A DNA stretch of 64,000 nt from Castor canadensis. Its lineage: Eukaryota > Chordata > Mammalia > Rodentia > Castoridae. The DNA is taken from assembly GCF_047511655.1 (NCBI RefSeq), contig NC_133395.1, forward strand, positions 75,115,910-75,179,909. The letters are read 5' to 3'. The notes beneath the pieces were generated by a model, which was not told the origin of the DNA, did no database searches, and was given only the letters and a program-made list of their open reading frames with translations. Below are positions 54,023-64,000 of this stretch, piece by piece (positions within the stretch are counted from its first letter, which is position 1; the number at the start of each line of letters is the position of its first letter). The position numbers and the translations under genes are program-made.

Positions 54023-55515
54023 ACCCAACACAAAATCTTAATTCCTCTTCTCCTCCATCTGTCTCAGTAATTCCTCCACTTTGGCTAAATCCAACTTCTT
54101 GCATATTCTCTGATTTCTATCTAAGCAGCTAAACATAGGGTGAAGGAGACAAAAAATAAAAAACGTAGCTGGTCTCAGTTTAAGACTGTAGCCCCCCAGC
54201 GGGCTCTCTGCACAGCTCAGCAAGTCCCCAACATGTCCCTATTGGAGTTTCTCTCCTCTCTTCCAGACTGATTCTTCAAACCTCTCTTCAGCCTCCAACT
54301 CCTCCTCCCTTCAATCCTCAGCAGCTGATCAGTTTCCCCAAGAGAACAAAAGAGGCTTCATTCCTTTCTCGTCTGTCATAATGTTGGTACCTTTGCAAAG
54401 TCTTCCCTAGCACTAAACTGATAAATTCTTCTAGCTCCTAATTAAGGTCACATCCTCTTCTTTTTCTACACTGGATTCCATCCAGTGTAGAGAGCACCTG
54501 CTCTCTCATCAAAGAACACTCAGGCAGGCTCACACGACATACTGTTAACATCTTTCACCTCAGACAGTAACAAAAACCTTGACCTCAGATTCCCCCAACA
54601 AGCACCAGGAAAAATTTTTTAAAAAGTGGGTCTACCTAGTGGTCAGGTGGAACCTGTATATTGCAATTATGTAAACCTACAGCCTCACGACACTGTTGCT
54701 TACCTGCGACCTCAATCTTGTAGGCTGGACCTAAGGAAAGGAATTTCTCACTGGGAATCTCAAATACTCAAACCCCAAAGGCTAATGTTGTCATTCTTAC
54801 CCTAGAGACAATCCACTCTCGTCTAGTCAAAGTGTATTGTTTTAATAAACTTTACTAACACTTTCACTAAAAAAAGGTAAGACTAGGGCTGGGATGCTAC
54901 TTAGGGTAAAACACTTGCCTAGCAGGGGTGAGGCCCTGGTTCCTGTAGCTCCACCTTCTCTCTTCCCTCCCTCATGAGCCCCTGGTCAGTTCTCAGCCCT
55001 CATATTACTCCTACTTTTCGCCTACCCCTCCTTCCAAGTGCTCTTCCTTTGATTTTTGAGGCACCATACGTGTCCTGTTTTCCTCTTACCATCCCTTTTG
55101 CTCCCCACAGCTGTTTTAACTCCCTCAGTAACCCCATCCTATCTCATCGCATTAAAAATGATCATGCATTCATAATTCTCAAATGACTGTCTCCAGTGTC
55201 TGTCTCTCCTGAGCTCCACCAGCATTCCAGATGCATCTTCTTACTAAATTATCTCCATCTGGAGTCAAACAGGAATCTCACACCCCAAATTGAATTAACT
55301 TTTTTCCATTCTTTCCAACCCATCTGTATCATCTCAGAAAACACCACACAACCCACTAGCTCAGGCACAAAACCTGAGGCTCATCTTTGATTTCCTTTCT
55401 ATCCACGATTCATCAACACATCCCATCAGCTCTACTTTTCAAATTCAACAGTAATCCAGCTACTTCTGAAAATCTCCAGTTACCACCCCAGTCTGAACTC
55501 TGTATGTAAACTTGT
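54023..55515. other. Intergenic with an ID fragment
   Basis: Mostly unrecognised and pyrimidine-rich. An ID-like fragment lies at about 54886-54945 ('tagcaggggtgaggccctgg'). No gene. Confidence 0.45.
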
Positions 55516-55516
55516 T

Positions 55517-55580
55517 CTTTTTTTTTTTTTTTTGCGGTACTGGGGTTTCAACTCAGGGCCTCAACACTCAGGCTCTGTAT
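55517..55580 (-). mobile_element. ID SINE fragment, reverse orientation
   Basis: Poly(T) then 'actggggtttcaactcaggg'. Confidence 0.7.
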
Positions 55581-56015
55581 TTCAGCTTTCATACTGTAAA
55601 CGAAGTGGGTTTTTCTTATGTTCCATTTAGTGGCATGCTTTTCACATTTCTGTGGTTATTGTTCATGATTTTACTGTTTAAAAGTGCTCAAGTGCTATCT
55701 AATGTTCCTATGCACAGGGTAGCTGTGATGGCCTTCAGGAAAACCATGTTAGCTAAGTTTCACTCAGGCCTGAGTTACAGTGCTGCTGGTCACAAGTTCA
55801 ATGTTAATGAATCAACATTAAAATTAAATAAGGTTATCTGTGAACAGAAACAAGGTTATGAACTGGTCAACAAAAAGATTGTGACCAGAGGCTCACGGGA
55901 TCATACCCTGTATTTCCCTAGAAGCAATGGTTCAGTATTTTCTAACTCAACGTTCATGGTGACTTAATAGATCATGACTCCCAAAAATGTCAAGAATCAA
56001 TTGTATGTTATCTCC
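55581..56015 (+). mobile_element. Tigger-type DNA transposon fragment
   Basis: Translation of the plus strand gives 'FHSGLSYSAAGHKFNVNEST', resembling the N-terminal helix-turn-helix of pogo/Tigger transposases. The nucleotide end 'aagaatcaattgta' resembles a Tigger terminal repeat, and 'aatggttcagtattttctaa' fits the same family. Roughly 435 bp remain of an originally longer element, so it is not an active gene. Confidence 0.6.
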
Positions 56016-56515
56016 TATTCCCACCTAACTTATCTCCTTGTTTGAAAAACAAATTACTAAGGAGCAAGAATTTCCTTTTATTTTACTGCCTTATCTCAGG
56101 CTTATAAACAGTGCTGGGCACTTAACAGCAATTAAAAATACTTGCTAAATGAGTAATAAAAAGGATGAACAAAAAATTTCCTTGAAGAAACTCAACTGGC
56201 CAGTAGAGTTTCAGCCCCAATAGTAACCATGGAAATATAAACAAAAGGCCAAGGCTGGTTCCCCCTGCCCCCAATGCAGCGTTGCCAAGGACCCAGTGTT
56301 GCCACCATGCAATCATAAGTTTTTCAATGTGCACGTTCTCTGACCTCGCAATTCTAATCCCCAAAATTAAAAATTGGATCTGTGCAAAACCTGATCAAGG
56401 TTAACTGCCTGCAGCAAAACTAACAATAGCAAAACTGTATAAATCACCTGAAATCTAAAAAGACTAGCAAAATAATAATTATACACAGTGTAACATTCAG
56501 CAAAAAGATGTCCAA
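56016..56515. other. Intergenic, nothing recognised
   Basis: No gene or repeat identified. Confidence 0.45.
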
Positions 56516-56516
56516 G

Positions 56517-56630
56517 CAGGCCTGGTGGTATATGCCTGCAATCCCAGAATCTGGAAGGCTGGTACAGGAGGATCTAAAACTTTGAGGCTAGCCTGAGCTA
56601 CATGGTAAGACCCTGTCTCAAAAGCAGTAT
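56517..56630 (+). mobile_element. B1 SINE
   Basis: 'ggcctggtggtatatgcctg', 'gctagcctgagctacatggt', 'aagaccctgtctcaaaagca'. Confidence 0.8.
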
Positions 56631-57401
56631 CCAAAACTATGTGATATGGAAAAATGATTAAAGTAAAAGCACATCACACAAATAGGTAAAACAATCTCAT
56701 TTAAAAAGACTATGTGTATAAAAACATGAGACTATTTATAGTAGTTATCACTAATATTAAGAAGGATGAGCCAAAATCCATTTTTCTTTTAACACTACTT
56801 TTATAATTAGGAAAAACAATGATTTGGGAGTAAGTTTGGAAAATAAATTATGAAGTACTGAGTCTTCGGCAAAGAATTTTACTACTGACTGCCACCCTTA
56901 AGGTCAAGGTTAACTCAAATTCCTGCAATGGATATACTGTTTGGGCACCTGAACTTAAATGAAACCTGAGAAGTGGAACACGTGGCAACGCTAACTGCTA
57001 TAGTTGCCAGTTACATCCTGTGGACATGAAAAATGTCCTAAAAAATTACCTCATTCACAGAAGTGTTTTCTTATTTGTTGGGAGTGCTGGGGATGAGCCC
57101 AGAGGCTCCCATATGCAAGTTAAGTGCTCCACCACTGAGCTCCACCCAGACTAAAGGTTGAGTTTTAAATTAATCAGCATTTTGTATATAATAGAACCCA
57201 ACGTGTAGCAAGCCTTATCATTCTCCCCAAAGCAGAACTGGCAGCTGGTATCCTACTTCAGTCACAGAAATTAGTGTTAGAAAAACAGGGTATTTACAGT
57301 AACATGTAAACATTTTGCACATTGCCACAAAAAGTTCACTTTTCCTGTAATAGATCATTTGTTGATCACTTATGATTACTCAAAGTTCTAGTAATGAGTT
57401 T
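56631..57401. other. Intergenic with a reversed ID SINE
   Basis: A reversed ID element of the general rodent type lies at about 57079-57155 ('gtgctggggatgagcccaga', 'ccaccactgagctccaccca'). Otherwise unrecognised. Confidence 0.5.
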
Positions 57402-57570
57402 CCTTTTTTTTTTTTTTGGTGGGACTGGGGTTTAAACTCACTATTGCTTAAGCCACACCTCCAGTCCATTTCTGTTCTATTTTGGAGATGGGGTTTTGAG
57501 AACTATTTGACCCAGCTGGTCTTGAACCACAATCCTCCTGATCTCAGTCTTCTGGCACCCGGCTCCTGTC
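57402..57570 (-). mobile_element. B1+ID SINE, reverse orientation
   Basis: Poly(T), 'gactggggtttaaactcact', 'ttgagaactatttgacccag', 'tcctcctgatctcagtcttc'. 5' truncated. Confidence 0.8.
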
Positions 57571-57929
57571 ATTCTTTTTATGAAGAGAAGAGACAAGTGG
57601 TGCTGTCAAGTTTCTGTTCCACAACACTGTGCTGGTGCACGAAACAGGCTTAGGTTGAATCAGAAGCAAAACTGTCACGCAATCATACTGTATATATAAC
57701 AATTTGTTTGTATAAACTAGTTTTTCTCTTGAACCAACAGAACCAAAACTTAGAATGTGGAAATTGAATGCAACCAGCTGTACAAATTGCCAGAAACTAG
57801 ACTTTTCATCTTTAACATCCTGAAATCCTCATTCTCTTACAAGTACAAAATGAAACAAATAAAGAACACATTCCTCATGATTTTAATATGTAAAACAGGT
57901 AACATGCTTCATGGGCAGAATCAAAGGTA

Positions 57930-58041
57930 AAACTTTCAGCAGCTGACATTTTATTCATGGTTATTACACAGGCCAGTGTATAAAACTATCTGAAAACACA
58001 AGTTTTTCTGGAACAATAAATATTAAAGAGTTAATAAGCAT
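57930..58041 (-). other. USPL1: USPL1 3' UTR (minimum extent)
   Basis: Sequence after the USPL1 stop codon, up to the nearest canonical poly(A) signal on the minus strand. The true 3' end may lie further left; no gene intervenes before the SINE at 57570. Confidence 0.55.
57950..57955 (-). terminator. USPL1: Poly(A) signal AATAAA, USPL1
   Basis: TTTATT on the plus strand, so AATAAA on the minus strand, 87 bases after the USPL1 stop codon. It is the first canonical signal downstream. A longer alternative 3' UTR cannot be excluded. Confidence 0.5.
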
Positions 58042-59936
58042 TCAGCAATTCTCAAACAAATATTCATCAAAATGAGGTATGTCTAATGTGTCATTTGCTA
58101 AAGAACTTAGTGAAGTAGAAAAAAACTCATCAAAAATATCGGTCTTCAAGGGACTCTCCAAGTTTAATGTTCTCATGCAGGTATTATTTGTCAGTGAGTC
58201 TGGCTGAACCTCATACTGGTTTCTCTTGGTGGGGCTGCAATAGTTATGGTCCTGTTTCAGATGTGTATTTTGGAGCATGCTGTTTAACTCACTAGGTACT
58301 GGTGCTGGAATATGGTTACCTCCCATTTCCAAATACCTAAAGTCAGCCTCAGCATTTTCTGAGAGCTCTGTTGGAACAGTTGTAGGAGACAATAATTCTG
58401 CTAAAATTTCTTCATGGGTCTGACTACTATATGAGGAAACACTAGGAACAGTGGTACATCCAGACTTATCTGCAATATCAATTTGATGCTGAAGTTCATT
58501 TAACAAGTCTTCTATTGATTCACAATCATTTGGAGACCCACAATGGGACACATGCTCTGAATTTTCACTTGGAGGTGTTCCACTTTGGGGGGAAGAGGTA
58601 AGAGCAGCTAATTTCTTCTTTTTTGCCTTTAGTTTTTTAAGAAGTTTTAGACGAAGTTTATGAATCTGACCTTCCACCGACTCTCCTTGGCCATTTTCGC
58701 TTCCGTGAGGATGTCCGTTGAGGTGAGCACCATGTGTGGTGCTTTCCTGCTTCTTCAAAAGTTCTGAAGCAGCATTCTCCCCAGCATGAAGATGAGGAGC
58801 TTTGCTTCCTGATGGCAGAAGACCTAGTGGAAGGCTGCTGCTGATGGGATGAGGCTTACCTGCACACCTGTCAGCTTTCCTGGATGCCCGGTTAGCCTTT
58901 CGGCTTACACCTTTAGTTTTAAAGCCACCAAAATTATTTGCCCCCTTAACTGAAGGCTGCAAATCAGTTAAAGTGTTTCTATTCTGAGCTGAAACACAAG
59001 GTGGCATAAAAGAAGCACCTCTGCTTAATAGGCCTTTCACCCAACTTCCCACAAAAGGTTTCTTTTGATTTTCTTTTGGTGCCTGATTCTGGGATGACTT
59101 AGCTGTTACAGTTTGAGGAGCTGCTGTGGTTTCTCTTTTCTTCAAATTAGGTACCCGAGATGGATGGTACTGTTTATTGTTGCTGTCTGGTTCTAATTTC
59201 TCATGTTTTAATGGAAAGAACTGTTGCAATTGAGCATCCTGCTGAGCTTCCACCCATCTCACTCCCTGAACAACATCAGCAGCATGAACGGTATTCACAG
59301 ATTTTGAAACTGCAGTATCTTTTGTATTCGGCTGTTCTCTATTTGTGTTTGTATTTACTATCTGAATTGGGAAGCTTAAATCCACAAATTGGGCTTGGAT
59401 AAGCTTTTCTTTACACGGAGCAGACACTGAAGAAGACATTAGTGATTCTTGTAATTGCAAAGTATTTGTTTTGACAAGTCCTATATTTTCTGCCACAGGT
59501 TTGTTTTCTAATAGGAAATCTTTGGAGTTAATCTGGAAAACAGAGGCAGTTTTCTGGATAGTTCCTTCAAGTGTCAAAGATAAAATATTATTGTCATCCA
59601 AATATTTTGGACTAGAAGGTACACAATCTCTGTGAGCTACAGTTTTGTCCTGTGGAAGAGTAGGAGGAGCAACTGAGGTATGTGGGGGGTGAATGACTGC
59701 GGTTTCGGCCGGGGCAGCCTCACCCACAGAACACAGTGCTGGAGATGCTGGTATCACCTCACTGAACGCCTGCTCATCACTGGGCTTCTTGAGTGGAAAG
59801 CAGACAGCTTCTTTAGCTGTCACTTGGGATGTTTTTCTTTCCCAAATAACAATATGTACCTCAGAAGCAGGAACTTCAAATTTCTCATGCCTTTTAGCAC
59901 ATGAACCTTTTAAGTCATCACATTCCAGCCAACTTC
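58042..59936 (-). CDS. USPL1: USPL1 terminal coding exon
   Basis: USPL1 (ubiquitin-specific peptidase-like 1) is a nuclear, Cajal-body-associated SUMO isopeptidase of peptidase family C98. The exon opens after the acceptor 'ctttcccatcccctag' and joins exon 8 in phase to give ADGSWLECDDLKG. The first D of the CDD is 16 residues after the exon-8 histidine, the spacing of the human catalytic His456 and Asp472 (numbers from memory). About 630 residues follow to the TGA at 58042-58044, close to the human tail of about 626. The catalytic fold ends in 'VPASEVHIVIWERK'. The rest is a Ser/Thr-rich, probably disordered tail with 'FVGSWVKGLLSRGASF', a Lys-rich segment LKLLKKLKAKKKKLAAL (possible nuclear-localisation signal) and the C-terminus DTLDIPHFDEYLFENC. 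A 593-codon ATG-initiated frame at 59823 is only part of this exon; that ATG is internal. The frame is intact throughout. Confidence 0.95.
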
Positions 59937-60319
59937 CTAGGGGATGGGAAAGAAAGCCAAAGAGGTTAGCATTCTCAAATCATCCTATCTTCACTTTCTT
60001 CTGGTCTCTGAAACATGACTTTATTCTTATCACCATTCTCTACGAAATGTTATCTGGATGCCAAAAGTGATAGAGTAACTTATGCAGATATCTGAAAATC
60101 TGGGGTAGTTTTCTGGACAGTTTATACTCTTCCCTAAAAATATTCATAAAAAAAATCAAGACAGAATTAACTTTTGGAACATACAATACAGAATCACATA
60201 ATTTATCCAACAACATCAGAAAATAGACCAAGTCGCTCCATATACATGAATTAAAATTTTCAAGGTAAGTGTGTCACCCCAGATACATAGTGTTTCACTT
60301 ATATAGTCAAGTCCAGACA

Positions 60320-60412
60320 GTCTGGAACTCTGGAGCTGGCTAGATAGCCCAGGCTGCTCAGACCCTCCATCTCCTGCCTCAAGCCTTCTGGTGTGCACCA
60401 TCACACCCAGCT
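60320..60412 (-). mobile_element. B1-like SINE fragment, reverse orientation
   Basis: 'tagatagcccaggctgctca', 'gtgtgcaccatcacacccag'. Degraded. Confidence 0.6.
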
Positions 60413-60739
60413 TCCATTTTTATTTTTAAGTTTTTTCTTCTTGTTATCAAGTGAGAATGAGAATGACAAGCATTTAAGGATTAGGAGCAGTCTATGGTAT
60501 CAAATTCTAAAGTACTGAGACAAGACCTGCAAAGGTCCATTATTTATAACCATTTGGTTCCTGGCAGTCACTTTTGCCTGTACAATTTCCAGAAGAGGAG
60601 TCATTGTCTAGTGGACTAAAGTATGAATGAGAATGAGAAGTAAGGAAGTAATGTGTTTAAATTACTCCTTAGAAAAGAAAGGGAGAAAAGGCATTCATTA
60701 GGGTAATTATTATAAAAAAGGAAAATAACACAAATGGTT

Positions 60740-61430
60740 ATTTATTAGGCAGGTTTTAGAGAAACTAGAATCTTGTGTACTGCTGGTAGGAAAGTAAAAT
60801 AGTGATGCTGCTGTGGAAAGCCTGGCCACTCTTCCAAAAGTTAAACATAGAATCACCAAAAGACATGGCAATTCCACTTGCAGGTATACACCCAAAGAGA
60901 ACTGAAAATAGGGGCTGGTGGAGTGGTTCAAGTGGAAGAATGCACTTGCACAGCAAGCCAAAAATAAACACAAAAAACTGAAAACAAGACTTAACCTATC
61001 CACCAATGTTCACAGCAGCATTATTCACAATAGCTGAAGAGTAGGAATAACCCGAATGTCTATGGCATTTTATTAATAGATAATTCAATGGGTATTATTC
61101 ACCCTTAAAAAGGAAAAAGTGACACATGCTACAACATGGATGAACTTGAAAATAAGCTAAATGAAACAGATTAGATGCAAAAATCCAAATATGTACGGCC
61201 CCATTTAAATGAAGTACCAAAAGTTGTCAAATTCAGAGACACAAAGTAGAATAGTGGTTACCAACAGCTGGGGACAGGGAGGATGGGGAGTTAATGTTTA
61301 ATGAGAGAAAATCATGAAGAAAGTTCTGGAAATAAATGGTGGTATTAGTTATACAAACTGTGAATGTACTCAGTGCATATGAATTACAAACTTTAAAATG
61401 GAAAAATGGTAAACTTTAGCTGTAAAAAAA
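60740..61430 (+). mobile_element. L1 3' UTR fragment with an ID SINE inside
   Basis: 'gcagcattattcacaatagc', 'gctacaacatggatgaactt' and 'ggagttaatgtttaatgaga' are typical L1M 3' UTR phrases. It lies in the USPL1 intron, antisense to the gene. Confidence 0.85.
60911..60986 (+). mobile_element. ID SINE inserted in L1
   Basis: 'ggggctggtggagtggttca' with a truncated 3' box. It is flanked by 'aactgaaaa' on both sides (about 60900 and 60978), a target-site duplication. Confidence 0.8.
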
Positions 61431-61465
61431 AGCAAGAACAAAAAGCACACAAGGAATTTTGAGAA

Positions 61466-61548
61466 GGGGCTGACACAGTGGCTCAAGTGATGACGTGCCT
61501 GTCTAGCAAGCATGAAGCCCTGAGTTCAAACTTCAATATCAAAAAAAA
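61466..61548 (+). mobile_element. ID-type SINE
   Basis: 'ctgacacagtggctcaagtg', 'gcatgaagccctgagttcaa', A-rich tail. Confidence 0.88.
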
Positions 61549-62005
61549 TTGAGAGAATGAACAGGCGGAGCACAACAGGATTTTTAAGGTCAACTATTCT
61601 GTCTGATACTGTGATGGCAAATGTATGTCAGCATACATTATCAAAGCACAGAGACTGCACAACCAAGAGTGAACCATAAACTACTGACTGAGAGGTAACC
61701 ATGTGTCAGTGTACATTAATTGGTATCAACAAATCTCCACACTGGTGTGGCATGTATGCAGTAGGAAAGTAAAAAAATAGTATCTGATGAAAACAAAGTG
61801 AACTGAGTGTGTGAGTCACAACAGAATTATGAATTCTGACAGTTAAGTTACAAAGAGTGCAAAATATGTTCGGAGATCGCTGGCACCCTTATATACAAAC
61901 ACAAAGCTATTCAGGAAACACGTGGTTCATGTGACTCCACTCATACATGGCCTGTCTGTACTACTACTTATTCCATACTCAATACAGCTTTGCCTCTTTA
62001 GTTTG

Positions 62006-62135
62006 CCTAAGTCAGTGATTTTCCCCCACGTGCACACGAGAACCACTGGGGAGCTTTTAAAACAATAGTGATATTTGGGCCCAATCCCTAAGTTTGGTTT
62101 GTTGACCTAGGGTAGAGGCTGGAAATTTTTAGAAG
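62006..62135 (+). mobile_element. MER5A (hAT-Charlie) fragment
   Basis: 'cagtgattttcccccacgtg', 'gagaaccactggggagcttt' and 'tgatatttgggcccaatccc' follow MER5A; the right terminal repeat is missing or decayed. Confidence 0.65.
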
Positions 62136-62230
62136 TTAACCCCTTTTTCTTTAAAAAGAAAACAAACAGACAAACAAAACACTAGAGATTAATTTCCATG
62201 CCTATTATTATGAAATATTTCAGCACTTAC

Positions 62231-62388
62231 CATCAGCACCTAAATTCCATGTTATAAAATGATTACTTGTTTGGTACTGGATTACGGATGTTATTTGATA
62301 AAGAGCACCCTCAAAATGAAATGTGTACTGCTGCAAGTCACTCTGTGGTAAGCCTTCCACGAAGTGCAGCATGAACACAGGAGACACT
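62231..62388 (-). CDS. USPL1: USPL1 penultimate coding exon
   Basis: A 158-bp exon bounded by acceptor 'ttctctcccacag' and donor G|GTAAGTGCTG. It begins with the last base of a split codon and encodes VSPVFMLHFVEGLPQSDLQQ, then YTFHFEGALYQITSVIQYQ, then TSNHFITWNLGADG, ending one base into the Gly codon completed by the next exon. This is the core of the USPL1 peptidase fold. The H in the NHF motif corresponds to the catalytic histidine (human His456, from memory); the catalytic cysteine is in an upstream exon beyond 64000. No frame damage. Phase and sequence both join cleanly to the exon at 58042-59936. Confidence 0.94.
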
Positions 62389-64000
62389 CTGTGGGAGAGA
62401 AGGCAAGAAAAGTCAACCAAGTTTAATGCCATGTGTCTGAAGTGAACTAGTCACCCAGCACTTTCAAGGCTAACTGCACTGATTTTGCTTGAGCACCTCC
62501 AGAAGTGTGCCTTAATCAGAAATGTAAAACTCACTCTAAGACGTATGTAATACCACACCCTTTCAGAAAGCCATCATGCAGCAAGACTAACAAAGGCCAT
62601 TACTAAAAACTGCCCTGTAAGCAGTGGTGTTGCTCTAGTAAAGATCTCTGGTAACTACTTTGTAGAAGTCAAAGGAAAAGCGCAGGTTTTAGAACTTCCT
62701 CTGGCATCAAGTACCCAGGTGAACTGCTTTGTTAGGTGTGGAAGGTAATATGTGAAAACCTAAGAGTCAAATAAACATTAATTTGGCCTATTTCTCTGTA
62801 ATCTCAGGAAGTAAAGAAGTCTATCAAATTAAAATTTCCACTTAGGAAAAATTTAATTTGTAACTAAGTAAAGAAAATAAACCATATTGGTCAATTTACT
62901 ATGAACTTCAAGACACCCATAATTTAAAACACACTGTACCATTATACCTATGCACACCGTCACAGGTGCCACACCAGAAAACACAACCCACAGATGGGCC
63001 TCAAATACCTAAATTTAACAGAGCTCTCTGGATTTAAGAAAAATGTCCAATATCCCTTTTTAAAACATTAAAACAGCTGTCGAAACTTACTTAGCCTATC
63101 AAAATTTACTCACCTGAAATGAACTTGAGTCAATGTCCAAAATGCAAGATTCAGAATGACAAGGGACAATTTATAAATTACTCCTTGTCAATCATTTTGT
63201 TAGTATAATCATTCCTCAAAATTTAAGAACCTACAGGACTGGTGGAGTGGCTCACCCGGCAAGAGTGAGGCCCCAAGTTCAAACCCCACTACCGCCAAAA
63301 TAAATAATAAATAAATAAATAAATAAATGAACCTACAAAGTCCTGTACTCTCTTCAACACTGAACTTTTCTCATTTTCTAAAAAAAAAACCTACTTCACC
63401 GAATCCAAGATGTCACCAATAGTAATGTGTGCCACTAAACTATACCATACTGTCAATTTTTAAATTATTTCCATTTCATGTTAAGTTAAAATGTGAAGTG
63501 TGTCACTGAGTCAATGATCCATGGTGAAACCAGAGATGTTTTCTCACAGCTTTTGGTCTGTGCCTCTTTTTATTACTACTAAGATATTTTTAAGTAAATA
63601 ATAAGTTAAAAATAAAGGATTAATACTATTTAGTTCCCTTGGCCTCATATGATGATCCCTTTCAGACTATCTTCTAAGGCTAGTTACTAAACAAGCTCTT
63701 GATTCTAGATTAGGAAATCTCACTAGTTTCCAGCCTTTGAGTTTACACTCAGAAAATGTTTTAAGACATACAAATTTAACAGAAATAAAATAATGCATAT
63801 AAGACCACGTGCCAGATTTTTAGACTTTTTGTATATTCCAAGTCTTCTAAAATATTCTTTTTGCAAATTAGTAGAAGTAAAAAACACTAAGACAAAAACT
63901 CACACTCTGTACTTTCTTAGATGTTACAGATACTCAAATCCTAGCTGAATACAAGTAACTCCACAACCTGCTTTGAGAACTAGATAGGGCAGAATTTAGA
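62389..64000 (-). other. USPL1: USPL1 intron (3' part)
   Basis: AT-rich intron upstream of the penultimate coding exon; its donor lies beyond the window. It contains one young ID SINE (63236-63329). I found no further USPL1 exon up to 64000. Confidence 0.75.
63236..63337 (+). mobile_element. ID-type SINE with target-site duplication
   Basis: 'ggactggtggagtggctcac' and 'gttcaaaccccactaccgcc' with an (AAAT)n tail. It is flanked by 'aacctaca' (63228-63235 and 63330-63337). A part of the tRNA-like body between the two boxes is missing compared with sister copies. Confidence 0.88.

Larger units (their letters stand above)
59937..62230 (-). other. USPL1: USPL1 last intron
   Basis: Intron between the last two coding exons, with consensus donor G|GTAAGT and acceptor ...CCCTAG. 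It holds a B1-like SINE (about 60320-60412, minus), an L1 3' fragment with an ID SINE inside (60740-61430), another ID SINE (61466-61548) and a MER5A (62006-62135). No additional exon recognised. Confidence 0.85.

Noticed and set aside
55512-55967. 151-codon ORF that looks like a membrane protein at its start
   Set aside because: The first part is an ID SINE tail and the rest is Tigger-like transposon sequence; there is no host gene.
59160-60070. Plus-strand ORFs of 74-125 codons overlapping USPL1
   Set aside because: They are antisense to the USPL1 terminal exon and its acceptor site. The minus-strand frame matches a known protein family over more than 600 residues, so these are shadow ORFs.
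1-64000. CRISPR arrays, operons, riboswitches, bacterial or phage genes
   Set aside because: The window is plainly mammalian. Regularly spaced repeats are SINEs or microsatellites, and no array of direct repeats with unique spacers exists.

Overview
This is a mammalian nuclear window. It has spliced host genes with GT-AG introns, a CpG island, and old mammal-wide repeats (MIR, MER5A, MLT1, MLT2, L1M-type LINEs). It also has many B1-type (7SL-derived) SINEs and ID-type (tRNA-like) SINEs, often fused head to tail into B1+ID dimers. B1 and ID point to a rodent. The abundant B1+ID dimer and the motif 'ctggtggagtggctcaagtg' fit a castorimorph, and beaver (Castor) is my best guess. That species call is an inference and was not tested.

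Only three host genes can be supported. (1) At the left edge, minus strand, is coding exon 1 of ALOX5AP (FLAP, 5-lipoxygenase-activating protein), at 1542-1611. Its proximal promoter lies to the right, and the rest of the gene lies beyond position 1. (2) At the right edge, minus strand, are the last two coding exons of USPL1 (SUMO isopeptidase), at 62231-62388 and 58042-59936, with the 3' UTR below them. The upstream exons lie beyond 64000. (3) Between them, on the plus strand at 46023-46096, is a canonical tRNA-Asn(GTT) gene inside a CpG-rich region (about 45690-46570). The order USPL1 - tRNA-Asn - ALOX5AP, with both protein genes on one strand, matches my recollection of human 13q12.3.

The roughly 56 kb between ALOX5AP and USPL1 is repeat-rich intergenic DNA. 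Approximate layout: 2-4.4 kb SINEs, an MLT2 LTR and a pyrimidine-rich tract; 7.2-12.9 kb L1 pieces and an old MaLR element; 13-21 kb SINEs, MIR, MER5A, a Tigger fossil and two copies of an unnamed LTR-like repeat; 21.6-22.95 kb a 5'-complete L1 fragment ending inside ORF1 and flanked by a perfect 16-bp duplication; 24.9-32.9 kb MLT1, L1 and MaLR copies nested in one another; 33-45 kb mostly low-repeat sequence; 45-47 kb the CpG island and tRNA; 48-57.6 kb more SINEs, L1, a MaLR LTR and a Tigger fragment.

ALOX5AP and USPL1 do not form a pathway; they are neighbours by synteny. ALOX5AP acts in leukotriene synthesis at the nuclear envelope, USPL1 in SUMO deconjugation in the nucleus, and the tRNA in translation. 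I found no evidence of a new multi-gene system. The best second-look items are the oddly 3'-truncated L1 with a target-site duplication, an A/T-rich hairpin in the ALOX5AP promoter, a perfect HNF1 palindrome in low-repeat DNA, a CpG island with no protein gene, and two repeat families present in several copies that I could not name.
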